Below are positions 27,420 through 50,592 of a DNA stretch of 64,000 bases, piece by piece (position 1 is the stretch's first letter; the number at the start of each line of letters is the position of its first letter). The notes below the pieces were generated by a model. The model saw only the letters and a program-made list of their open reading frames with translations, had not been told where the DNA came from and did not search any database. Position numbers and translations under genes: made by a program. The stretch lies in assembly GCA_009760855.2 (NCBI GenBank), contig WPIO01000002.1, forward strand, positions 6,570,001 through 6,634,000, in the 5' to 3' direction. The DNA comes from Cristatella mucedo. Lineage: Eukaryota; Bryozoa; Phylactolaemata; Cristatellidae.

Positions 27420-27500
27420 GTAATAATAATAATAATAATATATCTGTAAAGCGCCCTCAGATAACTAAACCTCTTTCTAGACACTTTAAATGGGCTAGAA
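27420..27500 (-). mobile_element. LINE-A 3' tail fragment
   Basis: TAATAATAATAATAATA then CTGTAAAGCGCCCTCAGATA and CTTTCTAGACACTTTAAA is the reverse complement of the LINE-A hairpin and tail. Confidence 0.82.
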
Positions 27501-28120
27501 GGACAGCACATCAATTAAAATCTCTATGTGAAAATAAATGAAATAAAATCTTTTTTCGTGGAGATTTCAGCAACAGTACTGTCATATTTATGGAGTGGAA
27601 GCTGCCTTATAGCTTGGTCATTGCATAGTTGGCGTTATCCTTATTGTTACGAACGTGGTCTAGCGGCACCCGTACAAAAGTCCTTAAAATCTCACAACTA
27701 CCCTATAAGACATATTAAAAGACACTGCATGCATAGTTTATACGCACTTGTAACTGTACATAAATATGTAAAAATGTACAGCAGATGAACATCCAAGTCT
27801 ATCAAATAAGAATGACTAATGAAGTAGTGGCAAAACAGCTCTCTAGCAAGCAGCTATAGAAAATAAATGAAACCACGACAGTAACAATCGCTGCTACGGA
27901 AGTAGACAAGTTCCAACGAACCAGTTACAATATCAACGAATGAGCAACTTACTTGATCATTCCTAATGCTCCAATTTTATTAAGGATCCTAACTATGGGT
28001 TTTTCTTCCGAGGACTGAACAGCTACCTAGTTGCGTCTGCCAGCCATTCCTTTTACGGTCCACCAAAATAGTAGAGGCTGGAATTTCCGTTTCAGTGAAG
28101 ATCGTAGTTTAAGCGGATCC

Positions 28121-28345
28121 TTACAACTCATTTTCACTTGTAATCCAGATATTGCGATAAGTATAATTAACAGTCATTCGAAGCTCTCCTGACAGTTCAA
28201 GTCGGTAGCCTTTTGGAGCTTTGGAGGTACTTTGAAGCGTTTCCGTAGGGACGGGACGAATATACGGAGAAATGGCTTTAGCTTGACGATCAATAGCCCG
28301 AGCCGTCAGCAACCCCTTAGAGAAATCACGTGACGGCCGCGGCAT
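28121..28345 (-). CDS. Unrecognised ATG-initiated 74-codon frame
   Basis: It starts MPRPSRDFSKGLLTARAIDR and contains YIRPVPTETLQSTSKAPKGY and LSGELRMTVNYTYRN. It has a true ATG and protein-like composition, but no domain, homologue or splice partner was recognised. Confidence 0.25.
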   Translation of the reverse strand: MPRPSRDFSKGLLTARAIDRQAKAISPYIRPVPTETLQSTSKAPKGYRLELSGELRMTVNYTYRNIWITSENEL

Positions 28346-28719
28346 TGCAAAATAGTGAGTACGTGAGAGCGCGAAGAGCCTGCGCCAGCACGGCTGGCAT
28401 GAAGAGCTCAGCTTTGCGCGAGACTTGACGGCTATGGTAAGAATTTTGACAACAACCTGATCTTCAAGTCGCTGCTAAAACAGTTTCTTCAGTAACAGTC
28501 ACACGGAACTAGATGTACTGGATTGAGGACCAGTGTGCTGATGAAATTTAGAATCACGGTACAATTATTATGTAATTCTTGATAATGCGGCACGATAGAA
28601 TACCAAAAGCGCAGCGCACCAATGACCTGCTGGAGCTGGAAAACAATCATGGGCCTTCGTTCTGCGGGCTTAAAGTCTCAATTCTGGAAACTCAAAGAAA
28701 GTGGAAATGATGAACTGCT

Positions 28720-29075
28720 TTGCTAGCGTCCGTTCAATTAATTACAATTACACTATAGCTGAAAGAAGTCGAGCTGGAATTTCCGCAACTCTTACGCAAC
28801 GACAACTACTCTCCTGCTGCCGACTATGGCTCATCCTTTTCAGCGATCCTGAGCTGCTACTTCCATGTTATTTACTACCTAAACTGCTCTCATGACTCTG
28901 CTATGCTTCCCACTTTCTGTTTGTTGGGTGAGACGAAGTCTGTTGGCAACCGAATGCGTACCGAAAGCCGCTTAGGCTGTGAGTTCGCTAAAAAAAACTC
29001 TCTTGCGTAACACCCACATGGTGTATATGACTTTGTGGAGTTACAGACGGAGATACATTACATTACAAACCACAT
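28720..29075 (+). mobile_element. LINE-B 3' UTR copy
   Basis: GACTATGGCTCATCCTTTTC, GACTCTGCTATGCTTCCCAC and TGTGGAGTTACAGACGGAGA match the reverse complement of the 7.4 and 13.1 kb copies. It ends with ATACATTACATTAC. Confidence 0.85.
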
Positions 29076-29079
29076 AGCA

Positions 29080-30390
29080 AAGACAGCAAGGCCGATAAAA
29101 GTTAGATTTAAATGTTGGCGTAAACGTCGGTCAATATCTCTGTTCTACACTGCCATGACGCAGCAATAAATATGGCTCTTGCTCAGAGAGTCACCTACGG
29201 ATTCATGGCCTGTTATTCTGAGTCCAACATTTGATGAGGCGAAGCTTTAACACGAGCCATTTTTTAACATTTATCGATCCTGCCATCTAGCAGCCCTGTG
29301 AAATCCATTAGGTTCTTCGCTTTAACTACACTGGGCGAAGTTACGAGCTCGAATAGGTTTGAAACACAAAATTCTAACCCAATGCGAGACAAGCTTAATC
29401 ACCGCACACCTTGGATTATGCCCACACCTGGGTTCCGCGAGCCACACACGTGATTGCCGTCACGGCGGGGCCATGTTATGCCATGAGGATCTTTCGAGAT
29501 AAGAAGAAGCGATAAATACGACTAAATGCTGCATACCTATTCAAGCAAACGGTCTTCTAACAGAGACATGCCTTTAACGACACGGACCGGATTTTATCTG
29601 CCAGGCATGGATTCCAACCGGCAAAGCAATTAGCTACTGCTGCATCTACTTCGGGCGCTGCTTGTTCTGCTGGCTAGCATGCTATCGGCTAAACAAGACG
29701 GATAACGTACCTTTTGGCTAAGAATATTAGCTTGTTTTCTCATAAACTAGCCGGAATTAGTAATCTGACCATTAAGAAGATACTCCGATCAGCAATTGAA
29801 TCGAAGTCCTCATACTGCATTTGCATTGAGTGAGAATCCGAAGGACCTGCTTATCGGCTGACGGTGGCTGAGTAAGGACCAGCCAGCCGATCGGCTAAGG
29901 AGTTCAGAGGGCGGCCAGTCTGGCACGGCCGGCCAAACGGGTCAGTCGACAAGCACAAATATACGCCGTTGTATTATCTAGAAGTAGCGACGTGAATCCT
30001 ACTACAGCTGTCGTACAAGTAGCAAAAGGAACGACAATCTCTTTGTAGACACTTTGAATGAGCCGCAACGAAAGCACGTCAGTTGGTATTCGATGACATG
30101 CACAGAGCGATGCGCACAAGCACAATGACATTAGTCACTCAGAAGAAGGAAATGCTGTGACGACAGATGGGTCTCAAGCTTTTCTTTTAATTAGTTGACT
30201 CAAAGGGAGTCGTGACAAGGGAGTGAGTTCAAGGCATTGCTAGCATTTGAAATAAATTCACTGTCTCCAAGAAGATCCGAGGTTGGTTGAAGGCAAAACT
30301 AAACGAATTGAGTCAGAGAAGCACGACGATGCGATTGCCGATTGCGAAGTAGATCAGATAGGTAGACAGGGGCAAGATAACTAAAGAACC
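29080..30390. other. No recognisable gene or repeat
   Basis: Short frames only; no domain, RNA gene or array was identified. Confidence 0.45.
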
Positions 30391-30391
30391 C

Positions 30392-30440
30392 TAAAGTGAG
30401 TGATAAAACTTTGAAGTCGACTCGCTGTTTAATGGACAGC
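30392..30440 (-). mobile_element. LINE-A reverse transcriptase scrap
   Basis: AAAGTGAGTGATAAAACTTT and GAAGTCGACTCGCTGTTTAA match the reverse complement of the KQRIDFKVLSLTF region at 45565-45605. Confidence 0.6.
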
Positions 30441-30529
30441 ACGTGAATGTCGTCGAGATGCAGTGCTCGGCTATAACTTTTAAGCCGACGACACTCAGCT
30501 GTTTTGTTATTTTAATCATCCAATCTGCT

Positions 30530-31510
30530 CCAGCCGCTGATAAGCTGAATGCTTGCATTGCCGGTATTCGATCTTGGATGTCGGAAGTTCTACTAGTAGA
30601 ACCACAATAAGACCAAACAGCTATTCATAGGACTTCGAATGCACGCGGCTCGACTAGAAGACTGCTCTTTTAATCGGTGATGCTTCTATGAGGCAGTCAT
30701 TTCTGTTCTCGGAATTTAGGCAGTAGTTACCTGCCTCAATTTTGAAAAGTTTCATAATAGAGGACTGCGTCCACGGCTAGTCATCACATACTATCCCTAC
30801 CTAATAGTAGTAGGTAGCATACCAGGGCAAAGTGCAATAAACGTACTTACCTCTGGGTCTGTAAGAGCTAGATTATTGCAATTTCCATTTCGGTTCGGCT
30901 ACCGTAGCTACTAAGCCACAGCAGTTAAGTGAACAATATGGCTGGTCTAGTTAACAAATCCTAGAGGTTTGACCACGTGTCTCCCTTGCTAAAGAAGCTT
31001 TAATGGCTTACGGTTGATCAACTTATTGAGTTAAGTTACTCAGAAAGTCTGCTAATACTTTGGCCCTTCATACCCAGCTGAACTGCTTCGCATATTTCAG
31101 ATTATGTATGCCCTCGGATCCTCTATGGACAATAAATTTGCTGTTCTGTTCCTAAACTTAAAAACCATTGACAGCAGAGACTTTTGCTCTGCAAGTGCAC
31201 TAGGCTAGACTCTAATACTAATTTCCACAATTTCAGCAACTACATCTCTCCTGCTACCAAGTGTGGCACAACCTTTCCAGCCGTTCTGGGCTGCTACGTC
31301 TACACTACTCCCTACATTGACTGTCCTCCTGACTCTGCTATGCTTTCTACTTTATCCTTTTTTGCTGGAGATGAAGTATGTTGGCTACCTCATGGGTTAC
31401 GAAAGCTACTTATGATTTGAGCGAACTAGAAAGCTCTCCTGTGTAACACTCACCTTGACCAAGGTCTTTGTGGTCGAGCTGCAGATGGAGATATATTACA
31501 CAACATTATT
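30530..31510 (+). mobile_element. LINE-B, broken copy
   Basis: Plus-strand pieces in order: LNACIAGIRSWMSEVL at about 30545, an LLQFPF stretch near 30875 that corresponds to LDYCNS, CGTGTCTCCCTTGCTAAAGA (VSPLLKK) near 30980, and the LINE-B 3' UTR with CAAGTGTGGCACAACCTTTC and ending CTGCAGATGGAGATATATTA. Coding capacity is lost. Confidence 0.7.
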
Positions 31511-31544
31511 GTATCTGTGTGGTCTAGTTATAGAATGAGATATA

Positions 31545-31770
31545 TTACACTAGTGTGGCAACTACGATGCTCACGACAGAACGCTTGACTGTGGCGGATT
31601 TGCACCAACTGTAAACCCCTCATTGCACAGGCCGGAAGACCTGCAAGTACTGAGTGACAGAAGTCGAGACTGGACATCACAAATGTATGGACAATGGAGC
31701 TATAACGGACGTCAGTGATATGTCATTTTGTAGTAGGTCACCCAGATCTCGTGCAGATGCAATAGAAGAT
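31545..31770 (-). mobile_element. LINE-A reverse transcriptase fragment
   Basis: GTGTGGCAACTACGATGCTC, ACGACAGA and CAGAAGTCGAGACTGGACAT closely follow the antisense of the 45640-45790 copy (RRSCHITPLL and SRLDFCNSL region). Confidence 0.78.
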
Positions 31771-33030
31771 GTGCTGGCTCAGCACATGCTGAGGGTTAGA
31801 ATTGCCAATTCTTCATAAATACGAGGTTTACCGAAGCTGTCGATGGGCCAACGAGCCAGTCGATGCTCAACACTGGTTTGGGCCTTCTGTGCCACGGAGC
31901 ATTCAGGCTATGTTGGACTTCTCGGCCGGTATTGGGAGGGGCGGCCAGCTGGTTCCTTGCGCCGGGTGACGTCGGGCAGATTTAGATGGTACAGCTAGTG
32001 CCCTTCTATCCAAGCCCCTGCTAATCGATGTTTATCACTCGAACGTCGCCGAAAGACAACCAGCAAGCAAGCAGCTTAAGTGCTGCAGGAAACAGTGACA
32101 ATGAGACAATATTGAGCCAGCTCTAATCATGGCTTTCCAACCGGGTTGAATCAGGGAGGGCCACTGGCAAGATCTGCTAGCCATATAATCACTAGTCACT
32201 ACTCAGATGCTTGCTCTTAAAGGTCCCTCTATGATCCCCATTTGCATAACTCCTCAAGAGCAAATTCAGACCCATGTCATGACTTATCCCTTCTAGGCTG
32301 ACTCTATCCAGCTCTTATCACTCCGAGCCACATGTGTAAGCTACAGAATGGGTATAAGGATTGACAGTACTTATCACGTTATATCCCCCTCCCTGTTGAA
32401 AACACATGGGGATTGTTTAGGGTGGAATGTGGGTACATATAGAGTAAGAAAGGTCAGTGTTCATAATTCGTTGAAATCAAAATCAAAACAAGTATTCTAG
32501 AGCTCTCAGAGCCAAATTGAAATCACTGAAAGATATTGCAGTACTGTTCCCTGCTGCAGAGCACTGATGGTGCCAAAAACCCTTGTATCTGACATGTATA
32601 CATCAATATTTGTAAGGCCAAAGGCTAATAAGTAGTCAGGCCACTCTCTAACGTGCAAGATCGACCAGCAATTTTCATATGAACATCGTAAACTTAACGC
32701 TGGACGATGAACCTCATGTTCCAGCACTGAAGCTAGAATAGAGAGCAAATGATGTACCCAGAAATGCAAATGAAATAATAACTCAACGCTTGTGGAAAAT
32801 CGCTAATTTACTGCAAAAATTAGTTGAAAGGTAAATCTGGTATCAGAATATCTCGTCGAGTGCACAAGGCTTGCTGCATAGTACCATCAATGAAGCTAGG
32901 GTGGTGGAAACACACAAATTCAATTCGTTGTTTGCACCGCAACATCCACAAGTGCTACTACGACTCTGAGTTGCATGGCATGGGCGACAAACCACAGACG
33001 CCGGATGCAAGCAGATGTATGTGAGCTGCC
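31771..33030. other. AIFM1 downstream flank, nothing recognised
   Basis: It includes the AIF 3' UTR of unknown length. I saw no repeat or additional gene. Confidence 0.45.
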
Positions 33031-33033
33031 AGC

Positions 33034-44024
<10,991 letters not shown>

Positions 44025-44460
44025 GGCTCTGCTGGCACCACAGGTGCAGACAGGTAGACCGTTGGGCAGACAGGTAATAATAGCATAATAACAAGCCCAG
44101 GAGGCAGGCAGCAAAGGGCTGGCTAGCTCATGAGAGCACTAGCAGTGTCACAGCTGCTGTAACAGGACTAATCCAGCTTGTGCCTAGTGGGGGGGGGGGA
44201 GGATGAGGGAATGCAAAAATTGGTGATGGTGTGGCTTGGCCTGCTTGCTTAGTCTGCTTTCCTCATTTTATCAACCGGATGTGACTGAACTGTTTGGGCC
44301 AAGCTGGTTCGCTAGCAGACAAACATCCAGGACCTTTGCTAAGCATCTGACACATGGCAAGGCATGGTTCAACGACTCTGCTTTGCTCAGCAAAAAGAGC
44401 AACTTGAAATATATCAGGCCGCAACAGCCCGGGTTGGCTAGCTGCAGGCGGAAATTGCGT

Positions 44461-44535
44461 GAACAGACTAGCAAGTTGACTACAAGCTCGGCAGGCTGTG
44501 AACAGACTAGCAAGTTGACTGCAAGCTCGGCAGCC
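44461..44535. repeat. 39-bp tandem duplication upstream of AIFM1
   Basis: Two near-identical copies start GAACAGACTAGCAAGTTGAC, about 440 bp upstream of the AIF start codon. They differ at two or three positions. They could lie in the promoter or a 5' UTR, but nothing shows this. Confidence 0.85.
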
Positions 44536-44817
44536 TAAGATCTCATCCCGTTATAACAGGTAACGTTAATGGCGATGGGTACACTGCTGAGACCTTGCAG
44601 TTGACAATGTATGCTGAGTAACTTTAAAGCAAGGACAGTGAGGCAAGAAAACTGCTCTCATAAGCAAGCAGCATTACTGGAACGTTGTACGTCAGCACGC
44701 CCACTGCAAGAGTATAGCTGGAGCTAGCGATACAACTACCACCACTAAACAAGTAATGGAAAGCCATCGGCATGCTGCTGGGTAAGTTTGTTCCTGAACA
44801 CCAAAGCACGTTTTTTT

Positions 44818-44936
44818 TATTCATTTGTAGAGCGCCCAAGGTGACTTAATCTCTATTCAGGCACTTCAAATATGCCACGGGCTCGAGCCCACAACCTTTG
44901 TAGGCGAATACATTCACCTTGACCTTGGTTCGAGGT
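44818..44936 (-). mobile_element. SINE-beta copy next to LINE-A
   Basis: TTCATTTGTAGAGCGCCCAA, GGTGACTTAATCTCTATTCA and GGGCTCGAGCCCACAACC. Its 5' (head) side meets the AAT tail of the LINE-A copy beginning at 44937. Confidence 0.8.
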
Positions 44937-46330
44937 GAATAATAATAATAATAATAATAATATTGCACTTGATAAAGCGCCCTCAGAGAACTTAATCTCT
45001 TTCTAGGCGCTTTACATTTGCTGCAAAGTGATACGCAATAGAATAGTAAGTAAAATCATGCTTGAAAAACAAACAAAATGAATAACGTGGTGGCAATAGA
45101 ATAGTAGGTAAAATCATGCTTGAAAAACAAACAAAATGAATAACGTGGTGGCAATAGAATAGTAGGTAAAATCATGCTTGAAAAACAAACAAAATGAATA
45201 ACATGGTTAGGGGTTACATGCACTGGGTCAGCATGCAAATGTGGTTAGTGGCAGCATGAACAGTGTCAGCACGCATAAGCACATCGAGGACGAATCACAA
45301 GGACCCACTAAATGCTGTCCTAAATAGGTATGTTTTTAAGTTTCTTTTAAATGTGGTCAGGTCAGGGGATGTTCTGATGCAGGTCGGGAGGGAGTTCCAG
45401 GCTGTGGGAGCATACGAGCTGAATGCACGGTCTCCAAAGGATTTAAGGTTTGTACGAGGTATTTCTAGACTGTTGGATTCCGAAAAGCGAGTGGTACGAT
45501 GCTTTGCCTGATGGGGTAGTTAGTATCTCTGAAAGATAGGCTGGAGCCATAGAATGAAGAGACCTAAAAGTGAGCGACAAAACCTTGAAGTCAATCCGTT
45601 GCTTGACTGGTAACCAGTGCAGGTCGGCGAGAAGTGGAGTAATGTGGCAACTGCGACGCTCACGACAGACAAGCCTAGCTGCAGAGTTTTGCACCAGCTG
45701 CAATCGCCTGATCGCACATGCTGGTAGGCCAGTAAGCAGTGAGTTGCAGAAGTCGAGACGAGATGTCACGAATGCATGGACCAACTTGGACGTGGTATCC
45801 TTATCTAAACAAGCCCTAATTTTAGCAATGTTATGAAGCTGAAAATAGGCTGATTTGACTGTGGAGCTGATGTGGTCGTCTAACGAGAGGTGGCTTTGGA
45901 ATATGACACCTAGATTTCGAGCTGATGCAACTGGAGATATGCTGGCAGAGCCAATTTTGAAAGTCAGCCTTTCCAATTTCTGAATAACACTAGGTTTGCC
46001 CATAACTAGTAAGTTAGTTTTATCATCGTTTAGTTTTAGAAAATTTGCTGCCATCCATGATCGGATGTCATCAATACATGCAGCAAGTGAGTTGAGAGAA
46101 TTTGAGGTGCTCGAAGGCTGGGAGGGATCAAAGCAAAGGTACAACTGAGTGTCATCCGCATAGAAGTGAAAGCCTAGATTGTGCTTGGCAATCACATCAG
46201 CGAGAGGGAGAGTATAAACGGTGAAAAGGACCGGACCTAGCACAGAGCCCTGAGGTACTCCATATTTTTGAGGTACTTCACCACTGGCCCAGACCAGCTC
46301 GGCAACGTTAGCAAACGATCCTTCACATCG
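44937..46330 (-). mobile_element. LINE-A, longest copy: reverse transcriptase 3' half and 3' UTR
   Basis: An open frame from about 46330 to 45443 shows, in order, GVPQGSVLGPV (palm), FYADDTQLYLCFDP with the catalytic YADD, WMAANFLKLNDDKTNLLVMG, ARNLGVIFQSHLSLDDHISS, FQLHNIAKIRACLDK, SRLDFCNSLLTGLPAC and DLHWLPVKQRIDFKVLSL. The frame breaks at about 45443. The 3' UTR has three 58-bp repeats, the hairpin and an AAT-type tail. The upstream part and the endonuclease are missing, so it is 5'-truncated. The motif set places it in the L2/CR1 group. Confidence 0.93.
45035..45208. repeat. 58-bp triplication in a LINE-A 3' UTR
   Basis: GCAATAGAATAGTA recurs at 45035, 45093 and 45151, each followed by AAATCATGCTTGAAAAACAA. 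Other LINE-A copies here carry this segment once. Confidence 0.92.
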
Positions 46331-46334
46331 TCCA

Positions 46335-46425
46335 CAATAGTCATATTAATAACAGTATATATTTCCATAGCCCCTTTTGAGAACTTTTCCCCTTTCTACG
46401 CACTTGACACACGCTGTAAAGGAAG
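46335..46425 (-). mobile_element. Divergent LINE tail
   Basis: The minus strand reads GTGCGTAGAAAGGGGAAAAG, TTCTCAAAAGGGGCTATGG, a diverged version of the LINE-A hairpin and tail. Confidence 0.5.
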
Positions 46426-47260
46426 CGTGACAACGTGATTAGTGGTAGACTCGGCTGCTTGACCAAGCTGGTGCATCCTGCACTGTGCAACTCGGAAGGT
46501 CGGTCTCGCACTCAGCCTGACCATCCGGGCACCTCATTTCTCATACTGCCCCTCGGTGCTTGGTGGCTTTGGCCGCAAGATAGCAGTCACCTTGCATTTC
46601 CTCTTCATTTCAGGCCCTCGGTGCAGTGGTACCAGAGGCACAGGGCGCCCCCAGGTGGCTATGGCTTGCACACGGGGGGGGGGTACACACAGTGCACGAA
46701 GGCTGCCTGCACACCCTGCACGTAGGAACTGCCAAGCTCACGAGCAGCACGGCCTTCACGACTTTGCTTGCACTGTGCTTTCGTCGGTTATAGGAAAGGA
46801 AGTAGGGCAAATGGGCATCAGCCTTTCACTGCACCCGATATACCATTCTAATGATTGGCTGCCTTTGTCCAAGAGGACTGACCGTCCTCGGCTACTCCCA
46901 TTTTTGGGCAGTGCCTGCAGCAAGCAGGCTGTTCAACATTGAAGCCAGCGTAGGCTTATATTTATGTCAGATAAACACGGTTTTAGTTATCTTTCCATTT
47001 CAAGTTTCTCTCTAAACACTAAAACCCAAACTCTAAACGCAACAAAGTACAAAATCTAACCAGTACACCATAAGCCGTAAACCCCAGAACATATAAATCT
47101 ACTAAAATCCTTGAAATACTAAATACTAAAATAAGTAAATATAATAAAATGAAAACATAATGAATAAATATATAAAATAAATAAAATATAGTAATATAAT
47201 AAATAATAATAACTTAAAATAAATAAATAAATAAAAAGAAATACTAAAATTCGGGCTTGT
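46426..47260. other. No recognised gene; AT-rich end
   Basis: It contains a G run near 46673 and from about 46985 an A/T-rich low-complexity stretch (AACCCTAAAC-like words, then AAATAAATA repeats). Confidence 0.5.
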
Positions 47261-47264
47261 AAGG

Positions 47265-47995
47265 ATACCACGTCCAAGTTGGTCCATGCATTCGTGACAT
47301 CCCGTCTCGACTTCTGCAACTCACTGCTTACGGCCTACCGGCATGTGCGATCAGGAGATTGCAGCTGGTGCAAAACTTCCACAGCTAGGCTTGTCTGTCG
47401 TGAGCGGCGCAGTTGCCACATTACTCCACTTCTCACCGACCTGCACTGGCTACCAGTCAAGCAACGGATTGACTTCAAGGTTTTGTTGCTCACTTTTAGG
47501 TCCCTTCATTCTTTGGCTCCAGCCTATCTCTCAGATACACTCCCCCATCAGGCCAAGCATCCGACCACCCGCTTTTCGGAATCCAACAGTCTACAAGTAC
47601 CTCGTACAAACCTCAAATCCTTTGGAGACAGTGCATTTAGTTCGTATGCTCCCAAAGCCTGGAACTCCCTCCCGACTTGCGTCAGAACATCCCTTGACCT
47701 GACCACATTTAAAAAGAACTTAAAAACACCTATTTAGGAGAGCATTTATTGGGTCCCTGTGATTCGTCCTTCATGTGCTTATGCGTGCTGACACTGTGCA
47801 TGCTGCCACCTACCACATTTGCATGCTGACCCTGTGCATGTCACCCCCTAACCATGTTATTCATTTTGTTTGTTTATCAAGCATGATTTACTCACCATTC
47901 AATTGTGTTTCCCTTTGCAGCAAATGTAAAGCGCCTTGAGAGAGATTGAGTTCTCTGAGGGGGCTTTATCAAGTGCATTATTATTATTATTATTA
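47265..47995 (+). mobile_element. LINE-A 3' end
   Basis: The frame at 47279-47737 encodes VHAFVTSRLDFCNSLLTAYR, CRERRSCHITPLLTDLHWLP, then SFGDSAFSSYAPKAWNSLPT and LTTFKKNLKT. A 3' UTR, hairpin and ATTATTATT tail follow. One frameshift is evident near GLPAC. The 5' edge abuts an AT-rich tract. Confidence 0.92.
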
Positions 47996-48399
47996 TTATA
48001 ACCAATTAATACTAAACCCAAAATCCTAAACCATAAGCTAAAAATACAACTACAAACGTGTTTATTTAGTGTAAATATTAACATACACTGGCGACCATCT
48101 TAAACAGTCTGCTGTGAGAACTGTGCCCATAGCAGATCTGACATGGTCTGAACAAACGACACCCTATTAGCTGTGCAGTCAGCTGTGACACGCTATAACT
48201 TAGCTCAAACCTTGCAAAGACACGAGCCCAACCAATTCCACACACTCTGCCATCATTCTGGAACACCAGATTCTATTCCAGCACCAGAAGCCCCATCAGA
48301 CAAAGCTTGACATGGCGTCAAAAGTCCTTATTTCTGAAACCATGAGGCAGCTAAAAGCGATCCCATTCTTGTTTTGTATTATAATGCAATTAGATATAT

Positions 48400-48515
48400 C
48401 TCTGTCTGTAAGCTCACAAAGACCATATGAGTACCATGCACGAATGTTGTGTCTAGCGAACTCAAAGCTTAAGCGACTTTCCGTATGCATTCGATAACAG
48501 CAGACTTCACGGCAC
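48400..48515 (-). mobile_element. LINE-B 3' UTR fragment
   Basis: CTGTCTGTAAGCTCACAAAG and GCTTAAGCGACTTTCCGTAT match the LINE-B 3' end at 12975-13075 and 57050-57140. Confidence 0.7.
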
Positions 48516-50095
48516 TCTTGCCACAGTAGAAAGACATGCACCCATTCGTCAGGACGAATGGTCAAAACGGTGGCACTGGCACCATGCACACCAAACTGTG
48601 GTACAATACAAGCCAGCCAAGCAGTAAAGACTGTTATAGAGAAGGTACGGTTCCCACTCACAGGGCAGGCCTCAAGGCCAACTAAGTTTACAGCATGTCC
48701 GTTAGTCCACTTTGCTAGCCAAAAGCTCAACCAAGACTTGTGATCACTAGCAGTGTTCATACAAGGGAAATCGCCGAAAGCGATCAACAGTGTAACTGAA
48801 TTTTTTAAATCAAAATAAAAATGCATCCCAATTGAAACCACCACCAGGCCACTAGCACCAGGCCACTAGCACCACTAACCCACGGCTTCTATATAGACAG
48901 GAAGCCACTGCAGTTAATGCTCCTCGCAGAATCGCTCAACGTAATGGAGAATGCGCGCCAAGGCCACACACTAAGACGAATGTCAAGCTAGCTCCAGCCA
49001 CTGGCGCGACGCACCAATCCGGTGCCGGAACCAGATTGGGCCGCACCTGACCGGAAAAAACGCATCAGTAACGCATGCTCACTCGCCAACGAAAATTTTC
49101 ACATAGCGATAGCCACTAAAGTAACCACGACTGCAAGCGCTGATGACAAGCCCCCAGCTCAACAACAAGGCCTGCAGACCAGCTTTGCCAAGACAAGGGG
49201 AAGCTCAGTCTGCACCACCATGAAACAGCAGCCTGAGTACAAATTATGCAGCCACGACAGCTTAAAGTGCAAAAATTGCTTCCACGGAACCTAATTAGTG
49301 TTATAAGAGTTTACCGGGCTGTGAGATTGACGGTCGAGCCCGTAAGGCATACGCCAGCGAGGTATGCAACCGACGCCGGAACATGGCGGAAGTGTGGGAT
49401 GACACGTGCGCTCGCTTGGGTACCGGCTAACGATATTGCGGTCTGCATCTGAGAATAGCTATAGACTTATCGAATTATATTAAATATAAAAATTTCAAAG
49501 AATTTTTCTATATTCCTTATTGACAAATCCCTTTAAAACTTAGTTCTGAGTTATCCGCATATTCATGCCTCGACTCCGGCTGGCCCTGCCCGTGGGCGAT
49601 TGGTGAAGCCCTTTTAGTCGACTCATTTTTCATTGATTGAGCTCTTTCCTACTGAAAAGTCTTTGGTTATTAGTATCTCTCCTATAGCTATGGTTGAATT
49701 ATTCCAAAGGAATGTATTCCAGTAGTAGCTTAAGCTGCCCAGAAATCAAGAACTCGTGAGGTAGTCAAGCAGTCGCGTTGCCATAGATACATCAGAACTA
49801 ACCTCCATTTCCTTTTATGCGAAGGAGGCGGGCACTTAAATGAACGACTTGGTTCCTCAGTCGGTCTTCTTCGCTTCCATCCGTCTGAGCGAAGCGCTTG
49901 AACTAGGCGAACCGCATGCATCAACTATTCGAGTACGAAGTGCCTCGATAACTCGGTAGCTTAGACCACGGCCACGGGTAGACAGCTGACGCCGCTGCGA
50001 TGAGGTTCGGTTCATCCGATAGCACTGGTACATATGCGGCCGCGCGTCTACCCCACCTTCTTCGTTTGCACAAAATCAGCACCTTGGTATTTTGA
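48516..50095. other. No recognisable gene or repeat
   Basis: A fairly GC-rich patch at 49300-49440 contains ATGGCGGAAGTG in a good initiation context, but the frame closes after 15 codons. No function is assigned. Confidence 0.4.
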
Positions 50096-50455
50096 GCGGC
50101 CGTGCATATAGTTCGTATGCTCCCAAAGCCTGGAACTCCCTCCCGGCTTGCGTCAGAACATCCCCTGACTTGACAGGATTTAAAAGGAATTAAAAAACAC
50201 ACCTATTTAGGACAGCATTTAGTGGGTCCCTGTGATTCTTCTTTCATGTGCTTTGTGCGTGCTGACACTGTGCATGCTGCCACTAACCACATTTGCATGC
50301 TGACCCTGTGCGTGTCACCCCTAACCATGTTTTTCATGTTGTTCATCAAGCATGATTTACTCACTATTTAATTGCGTTTCCCTTTGCAGCAGATGTAAAG
50401 CACCTAGAGAGATATTTAGTTCTCTGAGGGCGCTTTATCAAGTGCATTATTACTA
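50096..50455 (+). mobile_element. LINE-A 3' end
   Basis: It begins at CCGTGCATATAGTTCGTATG and encodes SYAPKAWNSLPACVRTSPDL in part. The 3' UTR, hairpin and ATTATTACTAAT tail follow. Confidence 0.88.
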
Positions 50456-50477
50456 ATATTTCGTTGATTTACTGGCG

Positions 50478-50592
<115 letters not shown>

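Noticed and set aside
49380-49430. ATGGCGGAAGTGTGGGATG as a first exon
   Set aside because: Good initiation context, but the frame closes after 15 codons and no supported donor or downstream exon was found.
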